Assembly: GCA_903813345.2 (NCBI GenBank)
Contig: CAIIXF020000001.1
Span: 6,883,098 to 6,947,097 of the forward strand
From: Owenia fusiformis
Taxonomy: Eukaryota > Annelida > Polychaeta > Sabellida > Oweniidae
Direction of reading: 5' to 3'
Length of the DNA: 64,000 nt
Of this stretch, positions 22,996-63,607 are shown piece by piece (position 1 is the first letter of the stretch; each line of letters opens with the position of its first letter). The position numbers and the translations under genes were made by a program. Below the pieces are notes generated by a model. It searched no databases. It saw nothing but the letters and a program-made list of their open reading frames with translations, and was not told the origin of the DNA.

Positions 22996-25000
22996 GATTA
23001 GATGTTTACGTAATCAACATGCTAAACTGCGTCTAACATGGTTTAGAGAAACGTTTTGCTCTGTTTGTCGAATATTAATGTACAAATAAATGCAGAATTG
23101 TATGGGAAATCCATACACAAAATAATAAAAAAAATTGTTTAAACTGATTTGCTTTTTGGTTATTTATTACTTCGGTGCATTGAACAAATTGTGTAATCAT
23201 GCGTTCACCCCTTAAAGTGTCATGAAACTTACAGACTGAAAATATGGAAAACTCTTCTAAAATTAAAGATGCGAATGAAGTAATCCAATATTAAATATTT
23301 AATTTGTCATATTAGCAGCATATCAAATACGTTTGCTGAATAACCGTGTGACAGTTGAGAACTACCTAGGGGCTACTACTCCAACTAAATAGACTATGAG
23401 TGACTTAAGTCAATAAAGACGTGTCATAATCCACCGGTGCTCACTTACATTCCATATAGCAATCATCATTAATCCATTGTACACAGTAATGCTACTTGCT
23501 AGTTACTCAATAAGTTAAAAAACAGAAAATGTGAGAGGTATGTGGAGCTCCACGTGTCCAGGGCTACCCAAGTATTCCGACTCTTGCTAAAGTATTATTC
23601 TGACTTGACCCAAGTATTCTGGGTTTAGTCATTTTATTAAATAAACTCGATATGTTGTTGATTTAACTTAATTTAATTTTATGTTCCTTCAAGAGAGCTG
23701 GAGATGACTGTTGAAATTTTGTTAGCGGAACAGCACTTGAATGAGTCTCAGGTTGGTATTAAAATATAAAAATCAGTTCATCAATTCATAATCGAATTTA
23801 AACAAATTAAGGTTGTGAATGAGAGGAAACTTTTTGTTTTTTCATTTTTTATATAAACTACATGCTACCCGTTGATGAGTGGCAGATCCCGGGGTGTGCG
23901 ACTAATGTACCATGCGACACTCCTGAGCAATGCAATATTTAGAGTATATCAATATATTTATTTAGGCTGTGTCTCAACTTCAGGAAAATGGCTCATTTCT
24001 GAAAAATGGGCCATTTGAAAATATCGGCCTCGATTTTAAAAATGGGTCCAAAGTTCCAAAATTGGGTCTAAATTTTCAAAAGGGCAATATTTTAGAGCCA
24101 ATATTTTCCAAGAAAAAATAATTTTGGCAGCATCCTCTATTTTGAATTTTCAGATCTGATGAAATTATTGGAATTGAACTCGAAATGCTTTGGTTGTCAG
24201 AATAGTTGGCCAAGAGCGAGAACATTGAAACAGGCGCTTCCTCAAATTCTGACTGCTAAAAAGGATAAACTGTTTGACAAATCTCTAAAAATCTTAAAAA
24301 TCATATGGTCAAAAAAAGTAATTACAATGTGTGATACAATGTTAAATATGACTTTAGAGTGTGGGCTTTTTGTACCCATACCAGGATGATGCAGGATCAT
24401 GGTACGGTTCCAGAACACGAATTATTCTCACCCACCGGTCCTGAAACATGAATATCTTCGGCACGTGTTTGGTGTAGTGTAACGGTGGTCAGTAAGCTCA
24501 CCTCCATCTTCCTCCAATAATCGAGAGTAATTATTCACTATGAGATCCACATAACAGTCTGTAAGCTTTAGATAGATAGACTGATTTGGAATTCAATAGA
24601 ATGAGAGTAGTAGGAAGTTTACAATGATAGTATGATTGTCCAAGATACAATTGCTTTAACTAAATAATTTAACTTGATAAAAAATGTTTTTAAATACAAA
24701 AGAATCTGGAATCTAAATTTAGCCCCTGACATATTACATGAAGCAGGGTCGAGGCAATAGAGTCGAGTGCAATTCGGACACTTGACGCAAAATAGAGGCG
24801 AAGTGACGCAAAACTACCACTGATCATGACTGATCAGATATCACAATCTAACATAATTCGTAACAATTATGCAGTATGATAGGATGTTGGAGGGTATGAG
24901 GACTCGTGATGTAAACCACACAAATTCCAATTATATCTTCGTGACATTTGAACTGCCACCTCATGCTATGATATTTATGGAGTGCTTTCTTGTATATCAT
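22996..25000. other. intergenic DNA with a worn G/C-patch element
   Basis: Around 23985-24130 are several GGGCC/GGGTC phrases like those inside the element at 22579, suggesting a decayed relative. No gene is supported. Confidence 0.3.
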
Positions 25001-25324
25001 TAGGGGAGGCGTCAAAAAATCGATGTCTGTTTAGAAACTTAAATAATTAAGTTTGGGGGTGGGGGGGGGGTCAATACTGAAAAGCTTTACTGCCTTCAAA
25101 GATATAGTAAAGAGATGCTAACCATCATTCATGTGAAGCTGTTGCTGAATCCTACCAATTTCATCATATATTGGGAAAGTTTACTTTTTTTTCATTTCAA
25201 TTCCTTTCCCTGATTTTAAAAAGTTTAAGAATTAAGATTTAGATTAAGATTGGAGGTCAGAAGTCAAACTTAATAAGATACGTTTTTAAACAGACATCAA
25301 ATTTTTGATGCCCCCCCCCCCCAT
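25001..25324. mobile_element. MITE with G-rich terminal inverted repeats
   Basis: TAGGGGAGGCGTCAAAAAAT at 25001 pairs with the complement of ATTTTTGATGCCCCC at about 25300-25324, and ATGTCTGTTTAGAAAC pairs with GTTTTTAAACAGACAT. The flanks do not give a clear target duplication. Confidence 0.6.
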
Positions 25325-26310
25325 AGTACTATTCTGTAGAGTATAGATCTACTTGTACGAATAGGAGTTTCCCGCATAACAATTCCTTCTACAATGGCTT
25401 GGAATTGAACCTCTTTCATGTCAAGTTGTATTTGAAGTCATATAAGAGGTCGGGTTGGGAGGTTTTTCTTCAGAAATAATGGAAAATTTTAAAAATTGTT
25501 AATGGCAATTATTTTCCCATCCACAATTTATCACAAAAGTGTTCACACTAAAGGCTAATGTAATTATCTCCGAGTATGTGTTTAATGGTCTAAACAGAAT
25601 GATGCAAATCTTGCAGCCCACTTTATTCAGAATAAGAAGCATGGGAAAACATACAAGACAAATTACCAAGGAGATTCTTCTGAATAGAATCAGGAATATG
25701 GGATACATGAAAATTAAATATAATGCTACTGTTATAGTTACCATTGGAAAAGTTCAATGCTCACAAATTCTTCAAAAACATTTGAAACCTTTCCAATGTT
25801 CCATCAAAGTTCTGTCCAAACAAGTTCACCTATTCCGGTGTGAAGTCGGGAGCATTCAAATATGAACTTGCCTGAAGATCATTCTGTATGTAAATAACAT
25901 GTTTTTGTATACACTGTATTGTATTATGATAGCGTAGTATAGTTAGCTTTATTTTTCGTGCTGACTTATATGGCATACTTTGACATCTAAAAAGTCTAAA
26001 AATCAACAATTTGTCTATTTAAGGATTTAAGCCTTGGACGCAGTGCAATGCTCTCCAAAATTTGCATGAGATGCACAGCATCGAGTGTTCCTTTTAGGTA
26101 ACAACGTCTGAATACAATAGTCATTCCACAATGCAGGAGTCCTGGGCTTAAAGTGTCTCACATATTTGATCAAAATTTGCCATGCAAACATGTTAGTCTA
26201 CTTTACTGGCCCCCCTTGCTGTAACAAGGAACCCAAAACACATTAAAACGTAAACATAAACAAATTAGTCACTTCACTATGAAAGTGGGGGTGTTAGCAA
26301 ATGTATATTA
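25325..26310. other. intergenic DNA with one medium open frame
   Basis: A 108-codon plus-strand frame (25539-25865) is basic and AT-rich, with no domain, signal peptide or flanking splice pattern that I can support. I see no other feature. Confidence 0.25.
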
Positions 26311-26737
26311 GGCCATAAGAAGTAGATTCTTTGTTTTGCGTCCTGGCAAAATCCAAATCATGCAAGGGTACAAGGAAAACAAACACAAACTCAAGAAAAA
26401 AAACTTGTTTGCTGAGAAATATATACATTTTAGGGGCATAAAAAAGGATGACATCCCAATTTGCAGTGATTACAAACACATATCTATACATTTGATACAA
26501 TATATAAAAATATAGCTATTATTCAAAAGTAAAAATTAAGAAAAAACACAATGTATGTCAAATAATTATAACGCTGTCAATTTTGACGCACATCAAATTA
26601 TCCGCCATTTCATCTGATTCTGAAATGCGATGGTACTTTCAGACCCTTGTGATTGCTATTTGGATGTGTTTTTTTCTGATTTACTCAAAATCGTGCAAGC
26701 AAGGGGACGCAAAACAGAGGATCTACTTCTTATGGCC
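26311..26737. mobile_element. PIF/Harbinger-type MITE
   Basis: GGCCATAAGAAGTAGAT at the left end and its complement ATCTACTTCTTATGGCC at the right end are flanked by TTA on both sides (26308-26310 and 26738-26740). A TWA target duplication and GG-starting ends are typical of PIF/Harbinger. The 427-bp interior has no transposase. Confidence 0.75.
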
Positions 26738-26740
26738 TTA

Positions 26741-27878
26741 GCAGAATACGCTGTGTGCATGGACTAACACAATATCAGTGGTCATATACTGTGTCAACTT
26801 AGTAACCCTTGCATATCGTGCTCACTCAAGTATTGAATAATTTTTTATGATCTAAATGTTTTTGGTTTATAAAAAAAAGTGATATATTTTAGTTAGAAAT
26901 ACATTAATTAATATATTCATTCAAACAGCACTAGAATGCGGGAAGAAAGAGCAATGGTGACAAAATGTAGACAGAATTTTCCGTAAGGGTTTCAAACATT
27001 TCTGGACACAATCATACATGTATATAGTGTACTGTTATTTTTAGTGCTGTATTTCTAGATATAATTTCACGTATTAAAATCATATTTTCCAGAAATGACT
27101 TCAAATCCGGAACCACACCCATATCACATTTTCTTCAATAACTCCAAACATGTGTAAACATTGACCATGTGCATATAAATTCAGATTTCACGAGCTCTTT
27201 CATATTCGAGTACCTCATACACCCCTGCATGGATTTGAGTTGGATTCGCCTTTTATACGTGAGCCGACACACTCGCAAACGCTGATTGGATAAAGATTGC
27301 GAGAATCTTTAAATTATTTTCACACATAGCACTTCAAAGATACGAAATCACTAAAAGAACATATTCTCAATGAAACTTTTTGCTCGGGTCAAGTTGGCAA
27401 AGCATCAATTTCAATCTGTAGAGTCAAGTTGTAACCTTCCAACCACATAAGGAATGACCTTGGATGCGGTGATTGGTTATATAATGCACACCAGTTATCT
27501 GAAGTTGGGTACACCTTGCCTAGCTGTGTAAATGGTAAATAAACCAATGAATAATATGTCCAGTTCAACCAAACAAACAAATTAAGATTCATGCCAAATT
27601 AACTACAGCTCACTTACAGATTAAAGGCACTGTGAAATGGGGTTCTTCTGATCTGAAGATCTAATCTGATCTTGTTTAAGATCTCAGCTAGTTTCATAAG
27701 CTCATAAAACAATTGTAAACAAGATATTATTTTTTCTGTAAAATGTATTTGATGATCAAATAAATTCCTACAGATACATTATGTATAATAATAATATCCT
27801 AGGGTATAAAGCTGCCATTGATACATGATTGAAATACATCTCTCCAGATTCTGCTTTGTAGTTTCTTACATAGGTATA
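26741..27878. other. intergenic DNA, nothing recognised
   Basis: AT-rich. Short open frames and isolated splice-like sites (for example near 26931) do not assemble into a gene. Confidence 0.35.
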
Positions 27879-27965
27879 TGTGTACATGTATAATACATGT
27901 AATAATATGTGTACATGTATAATACATGTAATAATATGTGTACATGTATAATACATGTAATAATA
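27879..27965. repeat. 29-bp tandem repeat, three copies
   Basis: Three perfect or near-perfect copies of a unit containing TGTGTACATGTATAATACAT. Confidence 0.8.
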
Positions 27966-28621
27966 CATGAATATCTTATTCCATACTTGGAAGTGACACA
28001 GATTTATAAAGCCTCCATACAGCTGCTTAATTTCATAAAACACACCTCGTTTCTTTTGTAAAATTTGATTAATCAAATCAAATCAGCTGTTTCTACAATA
28101 CCTCATAGAAACAACAATCATAATATGTTTTTTGGTTTATCAATAATAAAAATCAAAAAAACAATGGAGACTTTTTTCTAAAAATACCACATTTAGAGAG
28201 TTTATACATAATTTACCCATTGTCTTGATTACAGGTGAATGTATATATTTCCATGACGATGGATCGAGCTATGCTTATGAAGTATTAATAAGTCTCTTAC
28301 ATTTATATTCTAGTTTATGCACAACGTAATTTAGCCTGTTTACCCCATTATTAACCATTCATTTATAGCCTGTTTATAACATTTTAACATTTTTCTATGT
28401 ATAAAGCTATAAACCAAGCTTTGTTAAAGGCTCTTCCTCTACTCCAACTACTTACTTGACAGTTTAATCTTGCTTTACTGCATATGCAGTGAGAATGACG
28501 TCAACAAATGAAGCAGGTCAGTATGCAATAATTTTGCTTAATTTTACATTTCACTGATACAAAATCATGATGAAAAAATCACATGGCAAAAATGCACCCT
28601 TGTATGATCTACTTCTGAATA

Positions 28622-28941
28622 AAAAGATGTGTTTACCACTTGAGTTAATACATGTAAATAGCTATAGTGATATTTTAAAAATATCAAAAATGCGTAATTC
28701 AAAAGATGTATTTACCACTTGAGTTAATACATGTTATTAGCTATAGTGATATTTTAAAAATATCAAAAATGCGTAATTCAAAAGATGTATTTACCACTTG
28801 AGTTGATACATGTTAATAGCTATAGTGATATTTTAAAAATATCAAAAATGCGTAATTCAAAAGATGTATTTACCACTTGAGTTAATACATGTTAATAGCT
28901 ATCGTGATATTTTAAAAATATCAAAAATGCGTAATTCAAAA
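28622..28941. repeat. 79-bp tandem repeat, four copies
   Basis: Units start at 28622, 28701, 28780 and 28859 and differ by only a few bases. Each carries the palindrome GATATTTTAAAAATATC and a TGCGTAATTC end. No frame runs through, so it is not coding. Confidence 0.85.
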
Positions 28942-28944
28942 GAA

Positions 28945-30880
28945 AATCTCGAGGAACAGATATAAAATTGTACGGTGGGATCAAAACAGACTAATTTGAC
29001 CAGGCAGAGTGCTTATAAACTAGCAGTGGTGTAGCAAAAGAAACTGATTAACATTTCCAACAAAATTCAACAAATATTTTTTACAAAAATAATAATGATT
29101 TTAAAGTACAAGTGAGATGATGAAAGATTTTGCTAGCTAGACCAAGGATATGATGTAATGATTCAAAGAGCAGCCCTGACTTTGGCATCAAGTGTTATTT
29201 GAAGAACAAAACTAATTACTAATATAAACCTTTGAATCTCCATATCATATTTGTGAGACCCCACCACCAACATACAACACTTAAACACGTGATACTAAAG
29301 TATTATAGTATATGACTAGTACAGGTTAACAAAAGACCAGATCATCAAGGTATATCATTGGACTACAAAATATCTAATAACATGAGACAGCTCAAGTGAG
29401 AAAAAAATGCTTAATACATTAATCAATTGAAGCAAAACAGTACATATAATAAACCTATGTAGAACCAGTAATTTTTGAATTTTCATAATTCACAATGCAT
29501 AGCATTTTCATGAGTCTAGCATCAATTTTTGAGTCTTCATCTTCTCATGAGAGATGTGCTCTGTGTAGGAAGGGGAGGGGGGTGCAAAAAGCTTTGACAT
29601 AAGACTTGCATGACATTCTGAACGCCTTGACACGTTATTGCAAATTACTTCGCACGTTTACACATAAATTGAAGGCTTCGTGTTGCAACTTACAATACAT
29701 AATTATTACATACGCACATAATAATACATACATATAATAATTAAGTCAATGTGTTAATGAAGGGGTTGTCATACCAGGGAGGAAAAGTATGATCATCCTC
29801 GTGCAAAGTTTCCCCACATTGAAACCTCTGTGGCATAAATACGGAATACGGTTTAAGGGCTAATAGTTGTATTTCCAAGAAAAATAATCCTAAAACACTC
29901 CTAATTCAAATTATTCAATTGAAATTGATGGTAAATAATATTATCTTATACGAGATATATTCCCTTGATAGAGAAATGTGTAAAAAAATTGTGACTTAGA
30001 AGTTTGTGAAAGGTTAAAGAATGCACTTTACATAAGGTCCCTTTCTCATTGCTACTGAAGACATATTACCCCAGATTTAAATCTCTTTTGCGTAACTGTG
30101 TCCTCCAATTAATTCCCAAATTCCCAGATCTGTCTCCATTTAGTTCAATGCACATCCAAAAATCCATAATTTTAAAAATCTTAAAACGTTACACTAAAAA
30201 AGCCATGTTTGGTGATAAAATGAGACATAAACAGCACCAAGTTTTTCACCAAACATGAAGCTATCAAAATTCCTAGAATGTTGCACTAAAAATCCTCCAC
30301 ACAAAAAATCAATAGTAGAGTCAGATTGTGCCTGTACATGCAAGATATCATTTACGTCAGTACCAAAAGCTATTCATATTTTCCATTGTCAAAATGAATC
30401 ATTTAATTCAAAGCCATATCGAAAATCCTTTAATCATTGGTTTAGAGTACATCTGATTCATGAAAATAATTTCATTTAGATACTACACTCTGCACTGATT
30501 GTACCTCACTTGAACAAAAGACTTTTTAATAGGCAGTGAATAAATGAGATCTTAGTAATATTCAATGTATTGATTTCCATATATTAATACTGTACCCCTG
30601 GGATTTTCACCTGCATTTTAATTTCACGAAATTCATGATTGTGGTTAAGTCACGAAAAATAATCTTCGCTAAATGTGCAAATTAAATCATGATAATTAAA
30701 GGACAACTGAAATAGATTTTCTCAACTTGCAGCTAGTAAAATGTGATCATCTTCATTGTAAGCCCATCGTAGAGTTCTTGTAATGGCCATTATAAAAGAA
30801 ATGTTAGATAACTGTTAATGGTCATAAATAACATAATAAAATTAACTGATCAATCAGATTGGCCCCCACATGATTAGTAA
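28945..30880. other. intergenic DNA, no supported gene
   Basis: Two short consecutive plus-strand frames (30049-30258 and 30255-30479) are Lys- and His-rich and show no recognisable domain. Otherwise AT-rich. Confidence 0.3.
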
Positions 30881-30928
30881 CGTCATACATAACATATAGT
30901 TTTGATTTATTGGTTCCTTGGTAATCAC

Positions 30929-31060
30929 GACGTCACGGCAACCACATGATTGTTGTGTAAACAAATAACAAAACATCTTGGCATTATGACGTCATGATTT
31001 AATGGACCAAAATGGGCCACGTGGGGCCAGTGAGAGGTCACGTGGGGGCCAATAACGTCA
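30929..31060. promoter_or_regulatory. cluster of CRE, E-box and CCAAT motifs
   Basis: Within 130 bp are GACGTCAC (30929), the perfect CRE TGACGTCA (30987), CACGTG E-boxes (31018 and 31039), CCAAT (31049) and ACGTCA (31055). Such density is far above background for this AT-rich window and suggests an enhancer or promoter. No adjoining coding exon was found. The 19 bp around the CRE match the promoter region at 2099-2117. Confidence 0.45.
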
Positions 31061-31372
31061 CAACTTATTCGAATATTGCTTTTGAAAAGCAGCTATAACT
31101 ATCGTTAGAGTGAAATAATACTCAGAATACTGATGAGAAAACATGTCCAAATACATTTATCAAAAAATTCTATTGATTCCTTTAGGTCAACAATACCATT
31201 TCATATCTACTTTAAATAATAGCAACAATGTAAAGCTTGAGGCTTTAGAAAATAACGAAATTTAAATTGTCAAATCCTCAAAATTAAGTAGCTACAAAAT
31301 TTTCCATCTCGCGGTTCGCTCTTTGAATCGGAACGTTCGCAAATATGGAGCAAATATGTACCCAAAAGGACT

Positions 31373-31768
31373 AAAGGACGATTCTCGGTTTGGAGAACGA
31401 AGTTCATCAATCTAAATGAGCATTATCCCTGCTTCGGACAAATTTGATTTTTTTCTCATAATATAGATTTGAATGTCTTCTTTTAAATAGTCATAATTTT
31501 ATTTGGGTAATATTTCTAGATTTTTCGCAAAGAATATATTAGCGCAGTACACTGATGAACTTCTTTCCCCAAATCGAGACTTGTATTTTATTGAATCGGT
31601 CTAATTGAGCATTATCCCTGCTTCAGACCAATTTGTTAATTTTACATCTTGTAGATTTAAATGTCCTCTTTTGAATATTCATAGTTTAATTTGGGTAATA
31701 TTTCTATATTTTTCATGAAAAAAATTATTAGCCCAGGAGACTGTTCTCCAAACCGAGAATCGTCCTTT
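31373..31768. mobile_element. terminal-inverted-repeat element with an internal direct repeat
   Basis: AAAGGACGATTCTCGGTTTG at the left end pairs with CAAACCGAGAATCGTCCTTT at the right end. Between them two diverged direct copies of about 200 bp each begin with TGAGCATTATCCCTGCTTC (near 31417 and 31606). The target duplication is unclear. Confidence 0.65.
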
Positions 31769-31774
31769 GATAAG

Positions 31775-32160
31775 TCAATATTTATATAATAAATAATTAC
31801 GCAAAGTTGTTTTACACCCGCACGCTAAATGATAAAAACAATGACACCATCGGAAGTATTCTTCTTTGTCATTACTTTAATAATCGGTATACCGAGTTTA
31901 ATCAATAAAAGATTGTACATGAATGAACAACAAAATTCGGAAATGAGTACTATAGATTTTCTTTCGATTCACTGAACAGATTGACCTAGATAATAGCGAC
32001 GCGTCTTCTTTGGTCAACTGCTCAGTTGTTTTGGGGTTTTCAACGTAACTCTATAATGTAATTTGAAGATGAGTACTTTTATTCAGTTGTTGCATCGATG
32101 TTGCAGTTTGTAGTGCGATTGGCACGAAAGTGTCGAAAGTCAAATGGAAATGTTTTTTTT
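31775..32160. other. region downstream of ALDH4A1, probable 3' UTR at its right part
   Basis: A minus-strand AATAAA (TTTATT at 32078-32083) could end the ALDH4A1 transcript about 550 bp after the stop codon. Nothing else was recognised. Confidence 0.3.
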
Positions 32161-32163
32161 CCA

Positions 32164-32203
32164 ATATGGCAACTAGTCAACTGATCACGTGACCTCTTCC
32201 GGA
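32164..32203. promoter_or_regulatory. promoter-like cluster (YY1-, E-box- and ETS-type motifs)
   Basis: AATATGGC, then CACGTGAC (32186) and CTTCCGG (32197) within 40 bp, a combination common in housekeeping promoters. It sits just beyond the 3' end of ALDH4A1. No gene start could be attached to it. Confidence 0.3.
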
Positions 32204-32593
32204 ACCTTTTCTCTTTTTTAAATCATAGTTTTCACCATAGTTTGAAAAATAGGTGTGAAAATCCCCATGTTAAACCTATGGGGGAAAACAAGGAAGTATA
32301 AATTTGTTCCACTGCGAACTGCATCATGGGAAATATTTTGACCTTATAAGGAAAGATTTTCGCATCTCTTCTTTTGAAGAGGGAACAACGATCTGCTTAA
32401 TTGTGATTTCTCAAAATTTGCAAAATTAAAACGCGTGAAATATACCAGGAGTACAGTAGTATTCCCTTGTTAATGAACTCAATTGTATGACCTCCACCCT
32501 GTTGCACATTTCCAAAAACAAACAATTTGTGATAGATTTGAAATAATACATTTGAAGAGATACTCAGGTTACCGATTCTCTTTCATGCATTAT

Positions 32594-32635
32594 CTATTCT
32601 TCCATATAAGGGCATTTCCAGTCTACACAATTGAC
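32594..32635 (-). repeat. tandem copy of the last 14 ALDH4A1 codons, in the 3' UTR
   Basis: The 42 nt directly after the TAA stop repeat the final 42 coding nt with 34 matches, in frame, ending in their own TAG. They would read VNCVDWKCPYMEE against the real ANLGDWKYPYMEG. Confidence 0.8.
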
Positions 32636-60756
<28,121 letters not shown>

Positions 60757-61013
60757 GTCGTCGTTCAATTAACAAAATAGTGTTCAAAATTTGTAGAACG
60801 AACATATGATTTGGCTGGACCTAAGAACTTAAGCCCGGAAATGCATACGCGTGAACAAAATACTTGGGTCTACTTAAAATATTCATACGCGAACATTTCG
60901 TTCATTGCTACATATCTGATCCCAGGAGTGTATTTTTCTGGCTGCGGTTCCATGTAAGCAGTCACGAGCTAAAATGTCACGGCACTTAGCCATTTCTAAC
61001 CATGCAACATGTA
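60757..61013 (-). promoter_or_regulatory. presumed ALDH4A1 5' UTR and proximal promoter
   Basis: About 250 bp between the start codon and the minisatellite; no TATA box at a clear distance. Assigned by position only. Confidence 0.35.
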
Positions 61014-62034
61014 TACTGTACATTGCTACACATTGCTACACTGTGTCAAGCACCTATACATAGGCTGGAAAGCGGGGTAAACGGGGTACATATCCTTACC
61101 TGTATACTCTACATTGCTACACTGTGAGGCAGCTTCTACACATACCATGGAGGTGGGGTAAGCGGGGTAAGCGGGGTGCATACCTTTACATGTATACTCT
61201 ACATTGCTACACTGTGAGGCAGCTTCTACACATACCATGGAGGTGGGGTAAGCGGGGTAAGCGGGGTGCATACCTTTACATGTATACTCTACATTGCTAC
61301 ACATTGCTACACTGTGTCAAGCACCTATACATAGGCTGGAAAGCGGGGTAAGCGGGGTACATACCTTTACATGTATTCTCTACATTGCTACACTGTGAGG
61401 CAGCTTCTACACATACCATGGAGGTGGGGTAAGCGGGGTAAGCGGGGTAAGCGGGGTGCATACCTTTACATGTATACTCTACATTGCTACACTGTGTCAA
61501 GCACCTATACATAGGCTGGAAAGCGGGGTAAGCGGGGTACATACCTTTACATGTATTCTCTACATTGCTACACTGTGAGGCAGCTTCTACACATACCATG
61601 GAGGTGGGGTAAGCGGGGTAAGCGGGGTGCATACCTTTACATGTATACTCTACATTGCTACACTGTGTCCAGCACCTATACATAGGCTGGAAAGCGGGGT
61701 AAGCGGGGTACATACCTTTACATGTATTCTCTACATTGCTACACTGTGAGGCAGCTTCTACACATGCCATGGAGGTGGGGTAAGCGGGGTAAGCGGGGTG
61801 CATACCTTTACATGTATTCTCTACATTGCTACACTGTGAGACAGCTCCTACACATACCATGGGGTAAGCGGGGTAAGCGGGGTACATACCTTTACATGTT
61901 ACATAGAATATATTAGTTACTACATTGTTTCAAGCTCCTACATGTATACATAAACACTGTACATTGCTACACTGTGTCAGGCACCTATACATAACCTGGG
62001 AAGCGGGATTAACGGGGTACATATCCTTATGTAT
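61014..62034. repeat. G-rich minisatellite upstream of ALDH4A1, two alternating unit types
   Basis: Units of about 80-90 bp alternate. One has CACTGTGTCAAGCACCTATA and GGCTGGAAAGCGGGG; the other has CACTGTGAGGCAGCTTCTAC and CCATGGAGGTGGGG. Both share TCTACATTGCTACACTG, and GCGGGGTAA repeats one to three times per unit. Open frames here (up to 196 codons on the minus strand) are repeat artefacts. Confidence 0.9.
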
Positions 62035-63388
62035 ATCTTATCCATATTAAATGATTTGTTTACACAATGTTGCATTAGTTGTGTGGATGTACACTAAAAA
62101 ACTTACATTTTTTGGTTTTGGTTTGACTCCCAAATAACTATATAAAGTATGGACATTTATTTAATTGGTTTTTAATAAATAATCCTGTCTGGTTGTGATA
62201 TAGTCATTTCACAGATACATCTACATAAAGCCTTGCCTGTGTATTTGTAATAATAACTAGTAAAAAACATTTCTTGAATATTGGGTACTTACTAAAGTGA
62301 ATGAAGCTTATGTGTAACTATGTTTATTAAGAATGGTAATAAATTTAATTGTTATGAAGAATGTTGATATTATTCTTATAAAATGCACCTTTTACCAATT
62401 TATTCCTAGTAACCTTGCGTTGTGCGCCGTGCGTTAACATTTCATTGATTAAAAGTGCAGTTCATTTCCATTTTTTATTTTTACCAGAATGACGTTAAAA
62501 ACTGACACATCTTGAATATTAATTAATTTAATTTATTAAATTTTGTTGGTGAGGACGTATTTATTGTTATGTTCATAATGGGAGCCAGGACTCGTATAGA
62601 TGGCAGTTAACTACTAGGTTGTTCTCTACAACTAGCCCATTGGTTTATGTGTAAATATTGCTGTTTTGAAACTTCAAATTCTCTGCATATATCAAATAAA
62701 TATCATATTTTCCTTCATCATTATTTTAATTTACAAACATGTTTTAAGATTCACAATTAGAAGTTTTGGATATTTTCAATAAAATTTATCTGTGTCAATA
62801 TCTATCTATCTACCTGTTATTTAATTCGTAAATACTTTAAAACACTAGAGAGATTTCGCACATAAGTGAAAGTACAACTTATACGTATACGTATACTTTA
62901 AAGGGTCATGTCGAACTATTATATTTACTAAAATCAATTTCAAATTGTACTTAATGGAACATAACTATTCCCGATATAGAAAAGCTCCATCAACTAGAAA
63001 CTGTGAATGCACGTGTAGATTATGCACATTATACTTAAATGCTTACTTCCGTGTCCTAGTAGTTGTAGTGTATTATAAACACGATCTTTTAAAGTGAGTC
63101 ATGACATAAACAAGTTGATTATTTCAAAGTTTTCATGATCAGTATAAGTTCAATGAACTTACAAAACCAACGGTATATATACGAGATGATCAACGTATAC
63201 AGTTGGATCTCCGTATAAAGCTTTACCTGCATGTGTGTGGAACAATTGACCGCAAGCATTTTTTAAAAACAATTGGCTGAGTAGGAACAGTATCCAATCA
63301 AATACTTAAACCATCAATTTGAAACACCAATCAAACTAGTAGGTTCTAGCCTGGAAACGACCCATTCAGTAGCTCAACAAATGACATA
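62035..63388. other. intergenic DNA, no gene seen
   Basis: AT-rich. TATACGTATACGTATAC near 62881 is a simple repeat. No coding evidence. Confidence 0.4.
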
Positions 63389-63607
63389 CAGGGTGTTTCA
63401 TAACGAGCATCTCAAAAAGTCAATTTGATAAGAGATAGGTCTATAACATACGTACTATATATGAGCCTATTTTATTCTAGACAAACACATTTGGATCAAC
63501 TAAACATGCTACAATTCAAGAAAGAACAAATGGCATCCCTTTGACCTTTATTTATTACAGTCCGAGAAGATCTTTCCTGACGAAAAGCCCACATAATGAA
63601 CACCTTG
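63389..63607. mobile_element. 219-bp mariner-type MITE, copy 2 (inverted relative to 43478)
   Basis: Ends CAGGGTGTTTCATAACG and CAAGGTGTTCATTATGTG (right, inward) are flanked by TA on both sides. Internal phrases match the complement of the copy at 43478. Confidence 0.7.

Noticed and set aside
23694-23751. Possible coding exon (LEMTVEILLAEQHLNESQ) with splice-like borders
   Set aside because: The next exon-like block near 24155 does not fit in phase and no other partners were found.
25539-25865. 108-codon open frame as a gene
   Set aside because: Composition is AT-driven and basic, with no domain, promoter or polyadenylation context; it could be real but I cannot support it.
26931-28521. 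Exon-like blocks near 26931 and 28496 with AG and GT borders
   Set aside because: Very short, no consistent joined frame, and no recognisable protein.
30049-30479. Two adjoining short open frames as a gene
   Set aside because: They overlap out of frame, are rich in AT-coded residues and have no recognisable feature.
61026-61887. Long minus-strand frames (92 and 196 codons) with Cys-rich repeats
   Set aside because: They read through the minisatellite because unit lengths happen to keep frame; there is no start context, splice support or conserved domain.
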